Assembly: GCA_902776415.1 (NCBI GenBank)
Contig: CACYPY010000004.1
Location: 1-54,539 of the forward strand
Length of the DNA: 54,539 bases
Source of the DNA: an uncultured Ruminobacter sp.
GTDB lineage: Bacteria > Pseudomonadota > Gammaproteobacteria > Enterobacterales > Succinivibrionaceae
Direction: 5' to 3'
Shown one piece after another: positions 18,607 to 27,996 of the stretch (within the stretch, counting starts at the first letter, position 1; every line of letters begins with the position of its first letter). The notes below the pieces were generated by a model. It worked only from the letters and a program-made list of their open reading frames with translations. It was not told the origin of the DNA and did not search any database. A program made the translations under genes and the position numbers.

Positions 18607-19898
18607 GTGTTATAAATAAAGCCCTTTCCGAGTTGGATAAGAGGGAAAAGGGGGCACAGTACGGAAAATATGTGCCGCCGGAAGGGAAGTCTTTGCTCTT
18701 TCCGGCTCTGGCGGGGGCCGGGATTATGGCGGCGGTGACTTTGGTCGGAGTCGCCGGTTATTTATATTACGGATCCGGAAAGCCGTCTGTTCAGGCAACA
18801 GGCAGTCCTGCGACGGTTCAAAGCGCGGCAGCCCTTTCCGACGGGGGGGCGTCCGGAATTGCTCCGGGCAGTGAACTTTCTGAACCTGAATCCGGCAGGA
18901 ACGTGCAATCATCCGGAACTGAAAGCAGTGTCGGGGCTTTGCCAGTGCAGAGAAGTGACAGTGCGGAACTTAAGCTGCTGGCCGAGGGGGCTGTCAGTCA
19001 GGAGACCGTAGGAGCCGCCCCGATAGTTTCTTCCGGAACGTTGCCTGCCGGAGAAATCAGAAAAAACAGTCCGGATTCTTCTTCGGTAATGACCAGTCTG
19101 ACTTCCGGGAATTCTGCCGGAGGAAGAGGTTCGGTTCCTGCACAGAAGGAAAGTGCTTCAAAAGAAAATTCAGAGGTCTCTGACGGAGTGCAGATCGCCG
19201 ATATTGCATCTCCGGAAGTCATTATGGATGACAATGCCCCGGAGAATTTTGTCATTGTTGAGGAACCCAGGGCCCCGGCAAGAAGTTCCTCCTCCATGAG
19301 GGTGAAGCAGAAGAAACTGACACCGAAGGAAGAGGCGGAACTTCTTAGAAAGGAGGCAGAAAACTCTCTTCTGCGGGGGGACAGCTCTGGGGCAATCAAG
19401 TCATACGAGGTACTTCTTAAAAAGAATTCCGGAGATACCAGAACCCGGGAAAAGCTGGCCAGTCTTTATTTCGGGAAGGGGCGAACTCTTGATGCCATCA
19501 AGACTTTGGATCGGGGAATAATTCTTGATCCAGCTCATTATGATTACCGTCTTTATCTGGCCAGAATTTATTCCTCTCAGGGGCAGGATTCTCAGGCTAT
19601 CAAGGTGCTGAGACAGGGGAATCCTCCAGCTCGCGGGAATATGGATTATTATGCGACTCTGGCAGGACTGGCCAGAAAGAACAACGACTATCCTGAAGCG
19701 ATAAGGGCTTATCAGAAGCTGGCCAGCGTCGAAAAGCAGGACGGAAAGTGGTATCTGGGACTGGCAATTTCGCTGGAGGAAACGGGTAAGTCCCGGGAGG
19801 CGCTTGACGCATATCGCAAGGCTTTGGCTCTTTATCTGAGTGCCCAGTCCCGCAGCTTTGCCGAGCAGAGGATTGGAGTGCTGGGAGGCAAAAAATGA
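18603..19898 (+). CDS. mshN: MSHA biogenesis protein MshN, TPR lipid-bilayer anchored
   Basis: A 431-residue protein: a short cytoplasmic N-terminus with the motif MSVINKALSELDKRE typical of MshN/GspB relatives, a membrane helix at about residues 33-53, a long disordered Ser/Gly/Glu-rich linker (about 60-225) and TPR repeats from about 240 to the end (AEN-S-LLRGD..., SLYFGKGRTLDAI, YRLYLARIYSSQGQ). It probably scaffolds MshM and the secretin. The overlap with mshM and mshE by four bases each shows tight coupling. Confidence 0.85.
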   Translation: MSVINKALSELDKREKGAQYGKYVPPEGKSLLFPALAGAGIMAAVTLVGVAGYLYYGSGKPSVQATGSPATVQSAAALSDGGASGIAPGSELSEPESGRNVQSSGTESSVGALPVQRSDSAELKLLAEGAVSQETVGAAPIVSSGTLPAGEIRKNSPDSSSVMTSLTSGNSAGGRGSVPAQKESASKENSEVSDGVQIADIASPEVIMDDNAPENFVIVEEPRAPARSSSSMRVKQKKLTPKEEAELLRKEAENSLLRGDSSGAIKSYEVLLKKNSGDTRTREKLASLYFGKGRTLDAIKTLDRGIILDPAHYDYRLYLARIYSSQGQDSQAIKVLRQGNPPARGNMDYYATLAGLARKNNDYPEAIRAYQKLASVEKQDGKWYLGLAISLEETGKSREALDAYRKALALYLSAQSRSFAEQRIGVLGGKK

Positions 19899-21658
19899 CA
19901 GAAAACAGCAAACCTCAGCAGAAACGACTCAGGATTGGAGACGTGCTGGTACAATCCGGGGTCATTACCGAGGAGGATGTGACCAAGGCTCTGGCGTATT
20001 CCCGGGCTCACAGCATGAAGCTGGGACAGGCCGTGGTGGCAATGAAGCTGGCTTCAGAGGGGGATATCTGCAAGGCTCTGGGGCAGCAGCTCCACATGAC
20101 GGTATTTGACGATCTGTCCAAGATTAACATCGATTCCAGTACCGTTCAGCTTTTGCCGGAAGCCATGGCCCGGACACTCCACGCCCTGGCCATTTCCCGG
20201 AACACGAACCCGATATCCGGCAGTGATGTCATTACAGTGGCCCTTTCGGATCCTTTGGATTATCCGGCGCGTGACAAGATATCGGATCGTCTCAATCAGT
20301 ACGATGTTGATTTTGTCATTTCTCCCGAGGCTGAGGTTATCCGCTGTATTTCCATGTTTTACAGAAATACGGATGCCATCGCCAAGTTTGCGGATCAGCT
20401 GCAGACACAGGTTACCAAAAATCCCTTTGAGATAAATACCATCGAAACCCTCGGAGAGGAGGGCGGCTCGGACGCGGCAGTGGTTAATCTGTTGCGATCG
20501 GTTTTTGAGGATGCCATCAATTCCGGAGCCTCGGATATACATATTGAGCCCGACGCAAATGTTCTGCGCATCCGGCAGAGAATTGACGGAAGTCTCAGAG
20601 AACAGGTTCTAAACAATGTGGAAATCGCTCCGGCAATTTCGCTTCGTCTTAAGCTTATGTCCGGACTGGATATTTCCGAAAAGCGCCTGCCTCAGGATGG
20701 CCGTTTCCCGGTGGTTATTTCCGGAAAGAACATTGATGTGCGTCTGTCCACTCTGCCGACCCAGTACGGCGAGTCAATGGTAATGAGACTGCTGAATCAG
20801 TCTAACGGCCTTTTGTCTTTGGATAAGACCGGGATGCCGGTTGAGATTCTGAACCGTTTCCGTATTCAGCTGCATCGTCCTCACGGGATGGTGCTGGTTA
20901 CCGGTCCCACAGGTTCCGGAAAAACCACCACGCTTTACGGTTCTCTAAATGAACTTAACGATCCCTCGGTGAAAATTATTACTGCCGAGGATCCGGTGGA
21001 GTATCGTCTTCCCAGAATCACCCAGGTTCAGGTAAACGAAAAAATTCATCTTGATTTCAATACGGTGCTGCGTTCCTGTCTGAGACAGGACCCGGATGTT
21101 ATTCTGGTCGGAGAAATGAGAGATCAGGAAACCTGCGAGATCGGCCTTCGCGGAGCCATGACCGGCCATCTGGTGTTATCGACGCTGCATACCAACGATG
21201 CCATTTCCAGCACGCTGCGTCTGATGGATATGGGGGCTCCGGGGTATCTGGTGGCAGGGTCTCTGAGGGCGGTTCTGGCTCAGAGGCTGGTGCGCCGGAT
21301 ATGTCCTAAGTGCAGTGCGGAGTGCCAGCCGGATCCAGTACAGATGAATTTCATACAGGATGCTTTGGGGATTCCGGTGGAGCAGCAGAAACTGGAGCAT
21401 TTCCGGATGGGAAATCAGGGACGGGGCTGTCAGTTCTGTAATTTTACCGGATACAAGGGACGGGTGGGCGTTTTCGAACTTCTGGTGCTTGATCAGAACA
21501 TGATGGATGCTCTGAGACGCAATGATAATGAAGGTTTTGCAATTGCGGCCCGGGAATCGGAGAATTACAAGCCGCTGGCAATGATGGCCTATGAATTTGC
21601 TCAGCAGGGAATTACTTCCATTGAAGAGGTTATGAAGCTTGCGGAGATCAATAAATAA
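19895..21658 (+). CDS. mshE: MSHA assembly ATPase MshE
   Basis: The motor that extends the pilus. The 587-residue protein starts with an MshEN domain (residues 13-65: two 24-residue motifs joined by five residues), the c-di-GMP-binding module of this family. Then come the GspE/PilB core with Walker A GPTGSGKTTT (about 337-346), the Asp and Walker B boxes (VILVGEMRDQET), His box and a tetracysteine zinc site (CPKC ... CQFC). The motif residues of MshEN are partly changed (see findings), so binding of the signal is uncertain. The start overlaps mshN and the end shares a base with mshG. Confidence 0.95.
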   Translation: MTENSKPQQKRLRIGDVLVQSGVITEEDVTKALAYSRAHSMKLGQAVVAMKLASEGDICKALGQQLHMTVFDDLSKINIDSSTVQLLPEAMARTLHALAISRNTNPISGSDVITVALSDPLDYPARDKISDRLNQYDVDFVISPEAEVIRCISMFYRNTDAIAKFADQLQTQVTKNPFEINTIETLGEEGGSDAAVVNLLRSVFEDAINSGASDIHIEPDANVLRIRQRIDGSLREQVLNNVEIAPAISLRLKLMSGLDISEKRLPQDGRFPVVISGKNIDVRLSTLPTQYGESMVMRLLNQSNGLLSLDKTGMPVEILNRFRIQLHRPHGMVLVTGPTGSGKTTTLYGSLNELNDPSVKIITAEDPVEYRLPRITQVQVNEKIHLDFNTVLRSCLRQDPDVILVGEMRDQETCEIGLRGAMTGHLVLSTLHTNDAISSTLRLMDMGAPGYLVAGSLRAVLAQRLVRRICPKCSAECQPDPVQMNFIQDALGIPVEQQKLEHFRMGNQGRGCQFCNFTGYKGRVGVFELLVLDQNMMDALRRNDNEGFAIAARESENYKPLAMMAYEFAQQGITSIEEVMKLAEINK

Positions 21659-22887
21659 TGCCGTTTTACAGTTATAAGGCCAAGGATGCCGGCGGCAGCT
21701 ACAAGTTCGGCAGGGTGGAGGCGCAGACGGAGGCGGATGCCATAGACGAGGTAACCCGCATGGGGCTGATGCCGGTCTCCATTGAAGTTTCCCGGGGGCT
21801 TCCCGGAACTAATTTCAGTCTGGATTTGAAGGAGCTGCTTCGCGGACGTGTCGGCCTTTCGGAGCTGGTGATGCTTTGCCGTCAGATGTATTCCCTGTCC
21901 AAGGCCGGAGTTCCCATTATCAGGGCCATTGGCGGTCTCGCTGATTCAACGGATCATTACGGTCTGAAAAAATCCCTGACCTCGCTGAACCGTGATCTGA
22001 TTGGGGGGCGTTCTCTGACTCAGGCCATGAGCGATCAGCCGAAAATCTACAATTCTCTTTTTGTTTCCATGATCAACGTGGGTGAAAATACCGGACGTCT
22101 GGAAGATGTTTTCTACCAGCTGGCGGAATATTTCAGTCTGGAGCAGGAGACCCGCAAGCGAATTTCCAGTGCCATGCGCTATCCCCTGATGGTGATTATT
22201 TTTATCGGAGTGGCCATTGCCATTCTGAACATCTGGGTGATACCGGTTTTCAGCACCATGTTTGCCAAATTCGGCGTCGAGCTTCCCCTGACCACCAGGA
22301 TTCTTATCGGAACATCGGCTTTTTTTGTTGCCTACTGGCCCTATATGCTGGGATTTGTGGTGGCTCTCCCGTTTGTAATTCGCCGGGCACTGCGGGTGAA
22401 AAGTGTTCGTTATCAGTGGGATCGTCTTAAGCTGCGGATTCCCGTTATCGGCTCCATTCTGCGCCGGGCTCTTCTGGGACGTTTTTGCCGCAGCTTTTCC
22501 CTGATGCTGCGGGCCGGAGTGCAGCTTAATATGGCTCTTACTCTGGTGGCCAGCGCCATTGATAACAGGTTCCTGGAAGAGCGCGTAAACGTCATGCGCC
22601 GGGAAATTGAGCACGGAAATTCTCTTGCCACTGTGGCTATGCAAAGTAACATGTTTACCCCGCTGGTACTTCAGATGTTTGCGGTAGGAGACGAAACCGG
22701 TCGGGTGGATGAACTGCTTCTGGAGGCGGCAACCCATTATGAAAGGGAGGTCGATTATGATCTTAAGGCTCTGACCTCCAAGATAGAGCCTCTGCTTCTG
22801 GTTTTTGTGGCCCTTTTGGTTGGTGTTCTGGCATTGGGCATCTTTACCCCTATGTGGGATATGTACGGAGCCATGCAGGGAAAATAA
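21658..22887 (+). CDS. mshG: MSHA platform protein MshG
   Basis: Inner-membrane platform protein of the GspF/PilC family, 409 residues. Two GspF domains (about 70-195 and 275-395), each with the family helix layout, and hydrophobic segments at about 175-200, 225-245 and 380-400 are visible. It joins the motor MshE to the pilin subunits. It begins on the last base of the mshE stop codon. The N-terminal YSYKAKDAGG matches PilC-type proteins. Confidence 0.93.
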   Translation: MPFYSYKAKDAGGSYKFGRVEAQTEADAIDEVTRMGLMPVSIEVSRGLPGTNFSLDLKELLRGRVGLSELVMLCRQMYSLSKAGVPIIRAIGGLADSTDHYGLKKSLTSLNRDLIGGRSLTQAMSDQPKIYNSLFVSMINVGENTGRLEDVFYQLAEYFSLEQETRKRISSAMRYPLMVIIFIGVAIAILNIWVIPVFSTMFAKFGVELPLTTRILIGTSAFFVAYWPYMLGFVVALPFVIRRALRVKSVRYQWDRLKLRIPVIGSILRRALLGRFCRSFSLMLRAGVQLNMALTLVASAIDNRFLEERVNVMRREIEHGNSLATVAMQSNMFTPLVLQMFAVGDETGRVDELLLEAATHYEREVDYDLKALTSKIEPLLLVFVALLVGVLALGIFTPMWDMYGAMQGK

Positions 22888-22889
22888 TT

Positions 22890-23423
22890 ATGAACAGGGA
22901 GGATAACAGTAACGAAAAGCTGCTGAAAATCTGGCAGTTTCTCTGGGGCTGTTCGGTCATTGTCCTGGTCATCTACCTTTTTGTTAGCAATTTTATTCTT
23001 CCGCAGTCGGATCGGACACTGGAAACGTCCATGAATACGGTGGCGCATAATTTCGGAGAACGCCTGGCACTTCTTCACAGTCTTTGGCTTCAGGACGGCA
23101 AAAGAAGAAACATGAAGGTTCCTTCATGGGTAAATCTCTATGCCGGATCAGACGAGAGTCGGCTGGGATTTAATCCGGACCGGGTGGTATATGTCATGAG
23201 CCCTCAGGGCTGGCCCATGGATGTCAGGGGAATTTCCCGGGAGGAGCAGGAACCCTGCAGGCTGATCTGGCTTGGCCTCCTGGGACGGGATGAGTCTCTT
23301 TTTATTGCCAGGGTTGCAGCAAGGCCGGTCCCTGACAAAAATGAGTGTGTGTTCACTACAAATGTTTCCGGATTCGTTTATAATTATTCCGACGGTTCTG
23401 TAAATAAATTCTTAGCCGATTGA
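22890..23423 (+). CDS. mshF: MSHA biogenesis protein MshF
   Basis: A 177-residue bitopic protein with one membrane helix at about 18-38 after a polar start and a periplasmic domain. It fits MshF by place between mshG and mshB, by size, and by motifs such as LHSLWLQDGKR and WPMDVRG. The function in pilus assembly is not known. The ATG at 22890 follows gcaggg; an in-frame upstream start would extend into mshG. Two Cys lie in the periplasmic part. Confidence 0.75.
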   Translation: MNREDNSNEKLLKIWQFLWGCSVIVLVIYLFVSNFILPQSDRTLETSMNTVAHNFGERLALLHSLWLQDGKRRNMKVPSWVNLYAGSDESRLGFNPDRVVYVMSPQGWPMDVRGISREEQEPCRLIWLGLLGRDESLFIARVAARPVPDKNECVFTTNVSGFVYNYSDGSVNKFLAD

Positions 23424-23441
23424 GCTTGGTAGGGTATTGTT

Positions 23442-24140
23442 ATGATTAGAAATCGAACCAGGGGTTTTACTTTAATTGAACTGATTATCGTAATTGTCAT
23501 TTTAGGAATTCTGGCTGCCACGGCGCTTCCGCGTTTTCTTGATGTGACAGAAGAGGCCAAAAAGGCGAGCGTTGAGGGTATTGCCGGAAATTTTGCCACC
23601 GGCATTCTTCTGGTACGTGCTCAGTGGGAAGCCAAGGGTCGACAGAAGGTTAACAACATCAACAGCACCTTGTATGACGGAACCAGGTTTTATCTGACCA
23701 CCCCCACTAATACCAAAATCAATGACGGTACCATGAGTCCGGGATATCCCATTATGGCTACCACTGCCGGAGCCACCAAGCCTTCCACAATTACCGATGA
23801 AAGCGCCAGTGGCTTTGCCGTTCCCAATAATCTGGCAAACTGCATCAACATCTGGGAAAAAATGCTCCAGAATCCTCCAAGAATCACCGGTGATATCAAT
23901 GCTCTTAACAACGATGACATTGATTACAAGTACTTTGTAACCTACAGTACCGGGGCTGTGGATGGCTCCACGGTATCCGGATATGGAATCTGCCGTTATT
24001 ATCTGGTGCTTTCTCTGGAGAAGGGGGACACCGGCTCATACAAGGCTCCGGATGCTGACAATCATGATCGCTACATGAGCTTCAGCTACATACCTTCCCT
24101 CGGGCTGGTGCAGCCTCACATAAACAGCAGTGCCAATTAG
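23442..24140 (+). CDS. mshB: MSHA pilin-like protein MshB
   Basis: A 232-residue type IV pilin-like protein. The leader RNRTRG is cut before FTLIE by prepilin peptidase (Glu5 of the mature protein is present), and the helix runs on with ATALPRFLDVTEEAKKASVEGIAGNFATG and LVRAQWEAKGR, the pattern of MshB rather than MshA. Two Cys in the C-terminal half (about 148 and 182) could close a disulfide loop. In relatives mshA follows; here mshC does, so this may be the main pilin or a minor one. The start follows taggg. Confidence 0.85.
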   Translation: MIRNRTRGFTLIELIIVIVILGILAATALPRFLDVTEEAKKASVEGIAGNFATGILLVRAQWEAKGRQKVNNINSTLYDGTRFYLTTPTNTKINDGTMSPGYPIMATTAGATKPSTITDESASGFAVPNNLANCINIWEKMLQNPPRITGDINALNNDDIDYKYFVTYSTGAVDGSTVSGYGICRYYLVLSLEKGDTGSYKAPDADNHDRYMSFSYIPSLGLVQPHINSSAN

Positions 24141-24148
24141 AGGCGCCT

Positions 24149-24616
24149 ATGAGGCGGAGCACCGGATTTACCCTGGTTGAACTGGTGACAGTGCTGGTTC
24201 TTATCGGAATCCTGGCAGTGGCAGCTACCGCAAAGCTGACAACCACCAACGGTCAGGAGTACGTTTCGTGCCGGGAAGCCGTGACCCGCCTGGCGGTTGT
24301 TCAGTCCATCAATATGAATCAGGGCAGTAGTCCGGATGTGCGTTTTTTTATCAACAGCGACGGCATATTCGGGTACTGTATCGGTTTGGATTGCTCCAAC
24401 AATCCTTCCTCCTGGCACGGCGTCGGTGGCGGCGATCGGGTGGTGGCCGATACCGATGGCTATATCGGCTTTGATTATCTCGGAAGAGTTCATCAGGACA
24501 ATACGACCCTGGGGCTGAAGGATTCCGGATACTACCAGTTTAAGTTCAGTCCGGCTCAGGGATCCGGCAGCTGTGCGGTTCATGTATATCCGGAAGGGGG
24601 TATCGCATGGAATTAG
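24149..24616 (+). CDS. mshC: MSHA pseudopilin MshC
   Basis: A 155-residue minor pseudopilin with the leader RRSTG and the helix FTLVELVTVLVLIGILAV (Glu5 present). Its globular part has four Cys (SCREAV, GYCIGLDC, SCAVHVY). The order after mshB and the size match MshC, a minor pilin that probably sits at the tip to start assembly. Eight bases after mshB, the ATG follows agagg. Its last codons overlap mshD. Confidence 0.8.
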   Translation: MRRSTGFTLVELVTVLVLIGILAVAATAKLTTTNGQEYVSCREAVTRLAVVQSINMNQGSSPDVRFFINSDGIFGYCIGLDCSNNPSSWHGVGGGDRVVADTDGYIGFDYLGRVHQDNTTLGLKDSGYYQFKFSPAQGSGSCAVHVYPEGGIAWN

Positions 24617-25275
24617 CCCGGGGCTTTACGCTCGTTGAACTGGTTATCGGCATTGTGGTTATGGGAATAGCCGTGGCCGGTATTACCAGCGTTCTGTTTT
24701 CTTTTGCCGTGTCATCGGCCAATCCGGTGTTTGAGGTAAAATCCTCTTTGCTTGCCGAAAGGGTTTTTCGGGAAATTCTTGCACAGGAGTATGATCAGAA
24801 TTCTGACCACCACGGAGGAATCTGCCGCTGTGGCGAGACGGTGGTTACCGGAGGGGAGCGGCTTTGCGATATCGGAGCCTGCACTGCCGTGGGCGGTTAT
24901 GGTCCTGATACTGCCGAGGAAAGAGCGGCATTGTACTCGTCTGTTTTCAATGACACGGATGATTATGATACTTCCCGGTTCTGTGCCGTTAAAACTGCTG
25001 GCATCGCATGTCAGGAGTATGCTAACCCTGATTACTGCAACGGCCTTAATTCCTGCAATGGCGTTCCGGCTGATTTCTTTCTGGGAAAGAACTACAGCGA
25101 TTGGAAGATGTCTGTTCAGAAGGATCTGCCCGATGCCGGATATGCAGGGTATTATGTAACAATCCGGGTTTCACCGGTTACTGTCGGAAACATGGCATTC
25201 AAGGAAATCAGGGCCAGCGTGATGGATCCCCGGGGCGGAGTGTACCGTCTGTCGGCATTGCGGGGGAATTACTGA
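24607..25275 (+). CDS. mshD: MSHA pseudopilin MshD
   Basis: A 222-residue pseudopilin with the leader MELARG and the helix FTLVELVIGIVVMGIAVAGI (Glu5 present). Eight Cys in the globular domain, several in CRCGE and YCNGLNSCNG, suggest multiple disulfides. It overlaps mshC by ten bases and shares its stop with the start of mshO. Place and size fit MshD. Confidence 0.8.
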   Translation: MELARGFTLVELVIGIVVMGIAVAGITSVLFSFAVSSANPVFEVKSSLLAERVFREILAQEYDQNSDHHGGICRCGETVVTGGERLCDIGACTAVGGYGPDTAEERAALYSSVFNDTDDYDTSRFCAVKTAGIACQEYANPDYCNGLNSCNGVPADFFLGKNYSDWKMSVQKDLPDAGYAGYYVTIRVSPVTVGNMAFKEIRASVMDPRGGVYRLSALRGNY

Positions 25276-26054
25276 TGCGCGGGAAATCAGGATTTACTCT
25301 CATAGAAATCGTAATTGTCATGGTGATTATGGGGATTACCGTGGTCAGTGTGGCAGGTTTTGTATCCCAGGGAGCTCTTTTGATGGCGGAGTCGTCGGCG
25401 AGAGTTGCTCTGGCCCAGTTTACCAGAAACGTTACGGAAAGAATTTCCCGGGAGGTTCATGGCAGTATTCCGTATCAGGTATCCATTTCCGGCGATGAAC
25501 GTGATAACGGAGTCTTAAGCTTCCGGGCTCCCCTTTATGTTTTAAGGGTTTACCGTGTTTCCGAGGATACGGACTCGTCACTGAAGTATGCCTATGCCTT
25601 TCCGTCGAAGGGCAGCGGCTTTTCATGCGAGGCTATCGCCGCATCACGTCAGGATCGGGTGAGTATTCTCGGGATACTTAAAAGTGACGGTTCTCTTTCC
25701 GAGAAAAAGATTTCCGGGACGGACTGCGCCGCATCGGGAAATTTTATCAGGTTTGATATTTCCGGGCTTGATGTGGATTCCGGACTGAATAGGCTTTACC
25801 TGATGAATGACTGGAGTCAGGTGTCCTATTCCATTGATTCCAATGGATATCTTCTGTATCACCGGGGTGCTTCGGTTGCCACTATCAATGCTGACGGCCG
25901 GAATAAGGTCAAAAAGCTTCTTTTTGAGGTTCCCGGCAGCTCCGGGCAGCAGAATGCCACCCATCTTAACAGTGTTTTTATGGCTCTTTTTACTGAAACT
26001 GACAGTGAAACCATGAGCGTGGAACAGCTTTTGGAGGCGGAAAATGTGCTCTAA
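25275..26054 (+). CDS. mshO: MSHA pseudopilin MshO
   Basis: A 259-residue pseudopilin. The leader MRGKSG is followed by FTLIEIVIVMVIMGITVVSV with Glu5. The start ATG at 25275 shares one base with the mshD stop; a longer frame from 25101 would bury the leader. MshO is a GspJ-like minor pilin of the tip complex. The end overlaps mshP by 11 bases. Confidence 0.82.
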   Translation: MRGKSGFTLIEIVIVMVIMGITVVSVAGFVSQGALLMAESSARVALAQFTRNVTERISREVHGSIPYQVSISGDERDNGVLSFRAPLYVLRVYRVSEDTDSSLKYAYAFPSKGSGFSCEAIAASRQDRVSILGILKSDGSLSEKKISGTDCAASGNFIRFDISGLDVDSGLNRLYLMNDWSQVSYSIDSNGYLLYHRGASVATINADGRNKVKKLLFEVPGSSGQQNATHLNSVFMALFTETDSETMSVEQLLEAENVL

Positions 26055-26670
26055 GGCTCGCTTCCTTTCCCGGGGATCCATGCTGATGACAGCTGTATTT
26101 GTGCTGGTGGTGTTTTCCGGCATTGCCGCCGTTCTGGGGCAGATACTGATTCAGGATCGGCAGGTTCAGCTTAATGCTGTTCTGGGGAGTCAGGCGAAGC
26201 TTATGGCTGAGAGTGGTCTGGAGTATGGCATGTCTTCGCTGTTTTCTCTGGGGCGGGAAACATCGTATTCTGAAAATTCCGAGGGATACAGCAAGGTGTG
26301 GCTGGCTATCAGGGAGGAGATTAAAACTTCGGGACATGCTTCGTATGATTTCATTGAAAAGGAGACCGGGGTTTTTGGAAACTGCAATGCTGCCGCTTCC
26401 GGATCCAATACTTATTTCTGCAAGGATCTTTATTCCAGATGCTGGCTTTCCAGGCTTACCGTGGATGCGGTGGATTTGGCTTTTCTGGGGTCCGGAGACA
26501 GTGCGGTTTCTCTTGATTCCCGTATCGAGTACACGATAACCTCCGAGGCTTCCTGTCAGATCCCCATTCTTGATGATGACAACGGCCGAGCCGATGATAC
26601 CTACATCATCACCAGAAAGGCTGAGATTACCGCTACCGATTTGCGATATGCCGGCGGAAAAATCAACTGA
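26044..26670 (+). CDS. mshP: MSHA minor pilin MshP (PilX-like)
   Basis: A 208-residue protein with a PilX-type N-terminus: basic segment, RG, then SMLMTAVFVLVVFSGIAAVL, without the Glu5 of normal pilins, as is usual for MshP and PilX. Several Cys lie in the periplasmic part. It is the last pilus gene; the next gene is mreB. The adhesin-like mshQ found after mshP in some relatives is missing. Confidence 0.78.
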   Translation: MCSKARFLSRGSMLMTAVFVLVVFSGIAAVLGQILIQDRQVQLNAVLGSQAKLMAESGLEYGMSSLFSLGRETSYSENSEGYSKVWLAIREEIKTSGHASYDFIEKETGVFGNCNAAASGSNTYFCKDLYSRCWLSRLTVDAVDLAFLGSGDSAVSLDSRIEYTITSEASCQIPILDDDNGRADDTYIITRKAEITATDLRYAGGKIN

Positions 26671-26779
26671 TTTCATTTTGAAGAAATATCCTTTTTGACC
26701 TTTTTCAGCCGGTTTCGGGGACTGCCTTAAGTTCCGGCGGAATCCCGGCGTTTTCTGTTTTTTCAGAGAGTTCAAATAA

Positions 26780-26808
26780 TTAAAAACGCCGGTTATATAT
26801 GCTATAAT
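26780..26808 (+). promoter_or_regulatory. mreB promoter (extended -10)
   Basis: tgctataat (extended -10, 26800-26808) is a perfect match to TGnTATAAT. The -35 seventeen bases upstream (ttaaaa) is weak, as usual with extended -10 sites. It lies 68 bases before the mreB ATG, and separates the mre operon from the pilus operon. Confidence 0.7.
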
Positions 26809-26875
26809 CCGCACCTGTTATTATGAATAGGGTTCCCTGTCGGAATCCTGAAAGATTTAGTTCCGGAATTTGAAT

Positions 26876-27940
26876 ATGTTTAAGAAACTCAGAGGTCTTT
26901 TCGCAAATGACCTGTCTATAGATCTGGGTACTGCCAATACGCTTATATATGTCAAATCAAAAGGTATTGTACTGAATGAACCGTCAGTGGTTGCCGTCAG
27001 TGATGAAAGACGAGGCGGTTCGCTGATGTCCATGGCCGTCGGACGGGAAGCGAAGCAAATGCTGGGCAAGGCTCCCGAGAATATCAAAGTGGTTCGTCCG
27101 ATGCGTGACGGTGTTATTACCGATTGCAAATATACGCAGAAGATGCTTGAGGAATTTATGCGTATAATCCAGCATAAAACCAACAGGTTTATGGGGATAA
27201 TCAAGGGTTCTCCCCGGGTACTGGTATGCGTTCCTTACGGTTCCACCCCGGTGGAAAGAGCTGCTATCAAGGCAGCTGTAAAGCGTTCCGGCGCCAACGA
27301 GGTTTTTCTGATTACCGAACCTATGGCCGCGGCTGTAGGGGCTGAGCTTCCGGTTACAGAAGCCAGGGGATCAATGGTAATTGATATCGGAGGTGGTACT
27401 ACCGAGGTTGCCATTATTTCTTTGGGGGGGATTGTATATGCAGCTTCCGTCAGAACCGGCGGGGACAAGCTGGATGATGCCATAATTTCCTATGTCAGAG
27501 AAAAGCACAGAATTGAAATCGGCGAAGTCACCGCTGAGAATCTGAAGATTCAGATCGGCTGTGCCAGCGAGAATGACGAGGATGAGAAGCTTTCTATGGA
27601 AATCAGGGGACAGAGCATTATAAATCAGGTACCTATGTCGGTTACCATTACCTCGGAAGAAGTGATGGAGGCCATTCAGGACCCTCTGAAGAATATTCTC
27701 GGAGCTGTTCAGGATGCTCTAAGCAATGTCCGTCCGGAACTGTCTGCCGATATTTCCGATCAGGGGATGGTTTTGACAGGAGGCGGTGCTCTTCTGCGTA
27801 ATCTCCATCGTTTGATATCGGAAAAAACCAATGTAAATATCCGCGTTGCCAAGGATCCTCTTACCTGTGTGGCCAGAGGCGGTGGTGCGGCGCTGGAGCT
27901 TTATGATTCTACCGGGTATTCGCTGTTTGAACGCGGGTAA
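26876..27940 (+). CDS. mreB: Rod shape-determining protein MreB
   Basis: The bacterial actin that guides the cell wall elongation machine in rod cells; 354 residues. ATP-binding motifs of the actin fold are present: phosphate 1 ([13 protein letters not shown]), phosphate 2 ([14 protein letters not shown]) and the adenosine motif (LTGGGALL). The amphipathic membrane-binding N-terminus is [10 protein letters not shown] used the ATG at 26876; a TTG six bases upstream is less likely. A terminator-like hairpin follows before mreC, which may lower mreCD expression relative to mreB. Confidence 0.96.
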   Translation: MFKKLRGLFANDLSIDLGTANTLIYVKSKGIVLNEPSVVAVSDERRGGSLMSMAVGREAKQMLGKAPENIKVVRPMRDGVITDCKYTQKMLEEFMRIIQHKTNRFMGIIKGSPRVLVCVPYGSTPVERAAIKAAVKRSGANEVFLITEPMAAAVGAELPVTEARGSMVIDIGGGTTEVAIISLGGIVYAASVRTGGDKLDDAIISYVREKHRIEIGEVTAENLKIQIGCASENDEDEKLSMEIRGQSIINQVPMSVTITSEEVMEAIQDPLKNILGAVQDALSNVRPELSADISDQGMVLTGGGALLRNLHRLISEKTNVNIRVAKDPLTCVARGGGAALELYDSTGYSLFERG

Positions 27941-27953
27941 CCAACCGGGACAG

Positions 27954-27976
27954 GCCCCTTGTAACGGGGCTTTTTT
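27954..27976 (+). terminator. Intrinsic terminator/attenuator between mreB and mreC
   Basis: The stem gcccc/ggggc around a loop of seven bases is followed by six T (27971-27976). It lies 13 bases after the mreB stop, inside the operon. It would reduce read-through into mreC, fitting the higher need for MreB than for MreC and MreD. Confidence 0.75.
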
Positions 27977-27996
27977 GTTTTGAGGTGCGGCAGATA

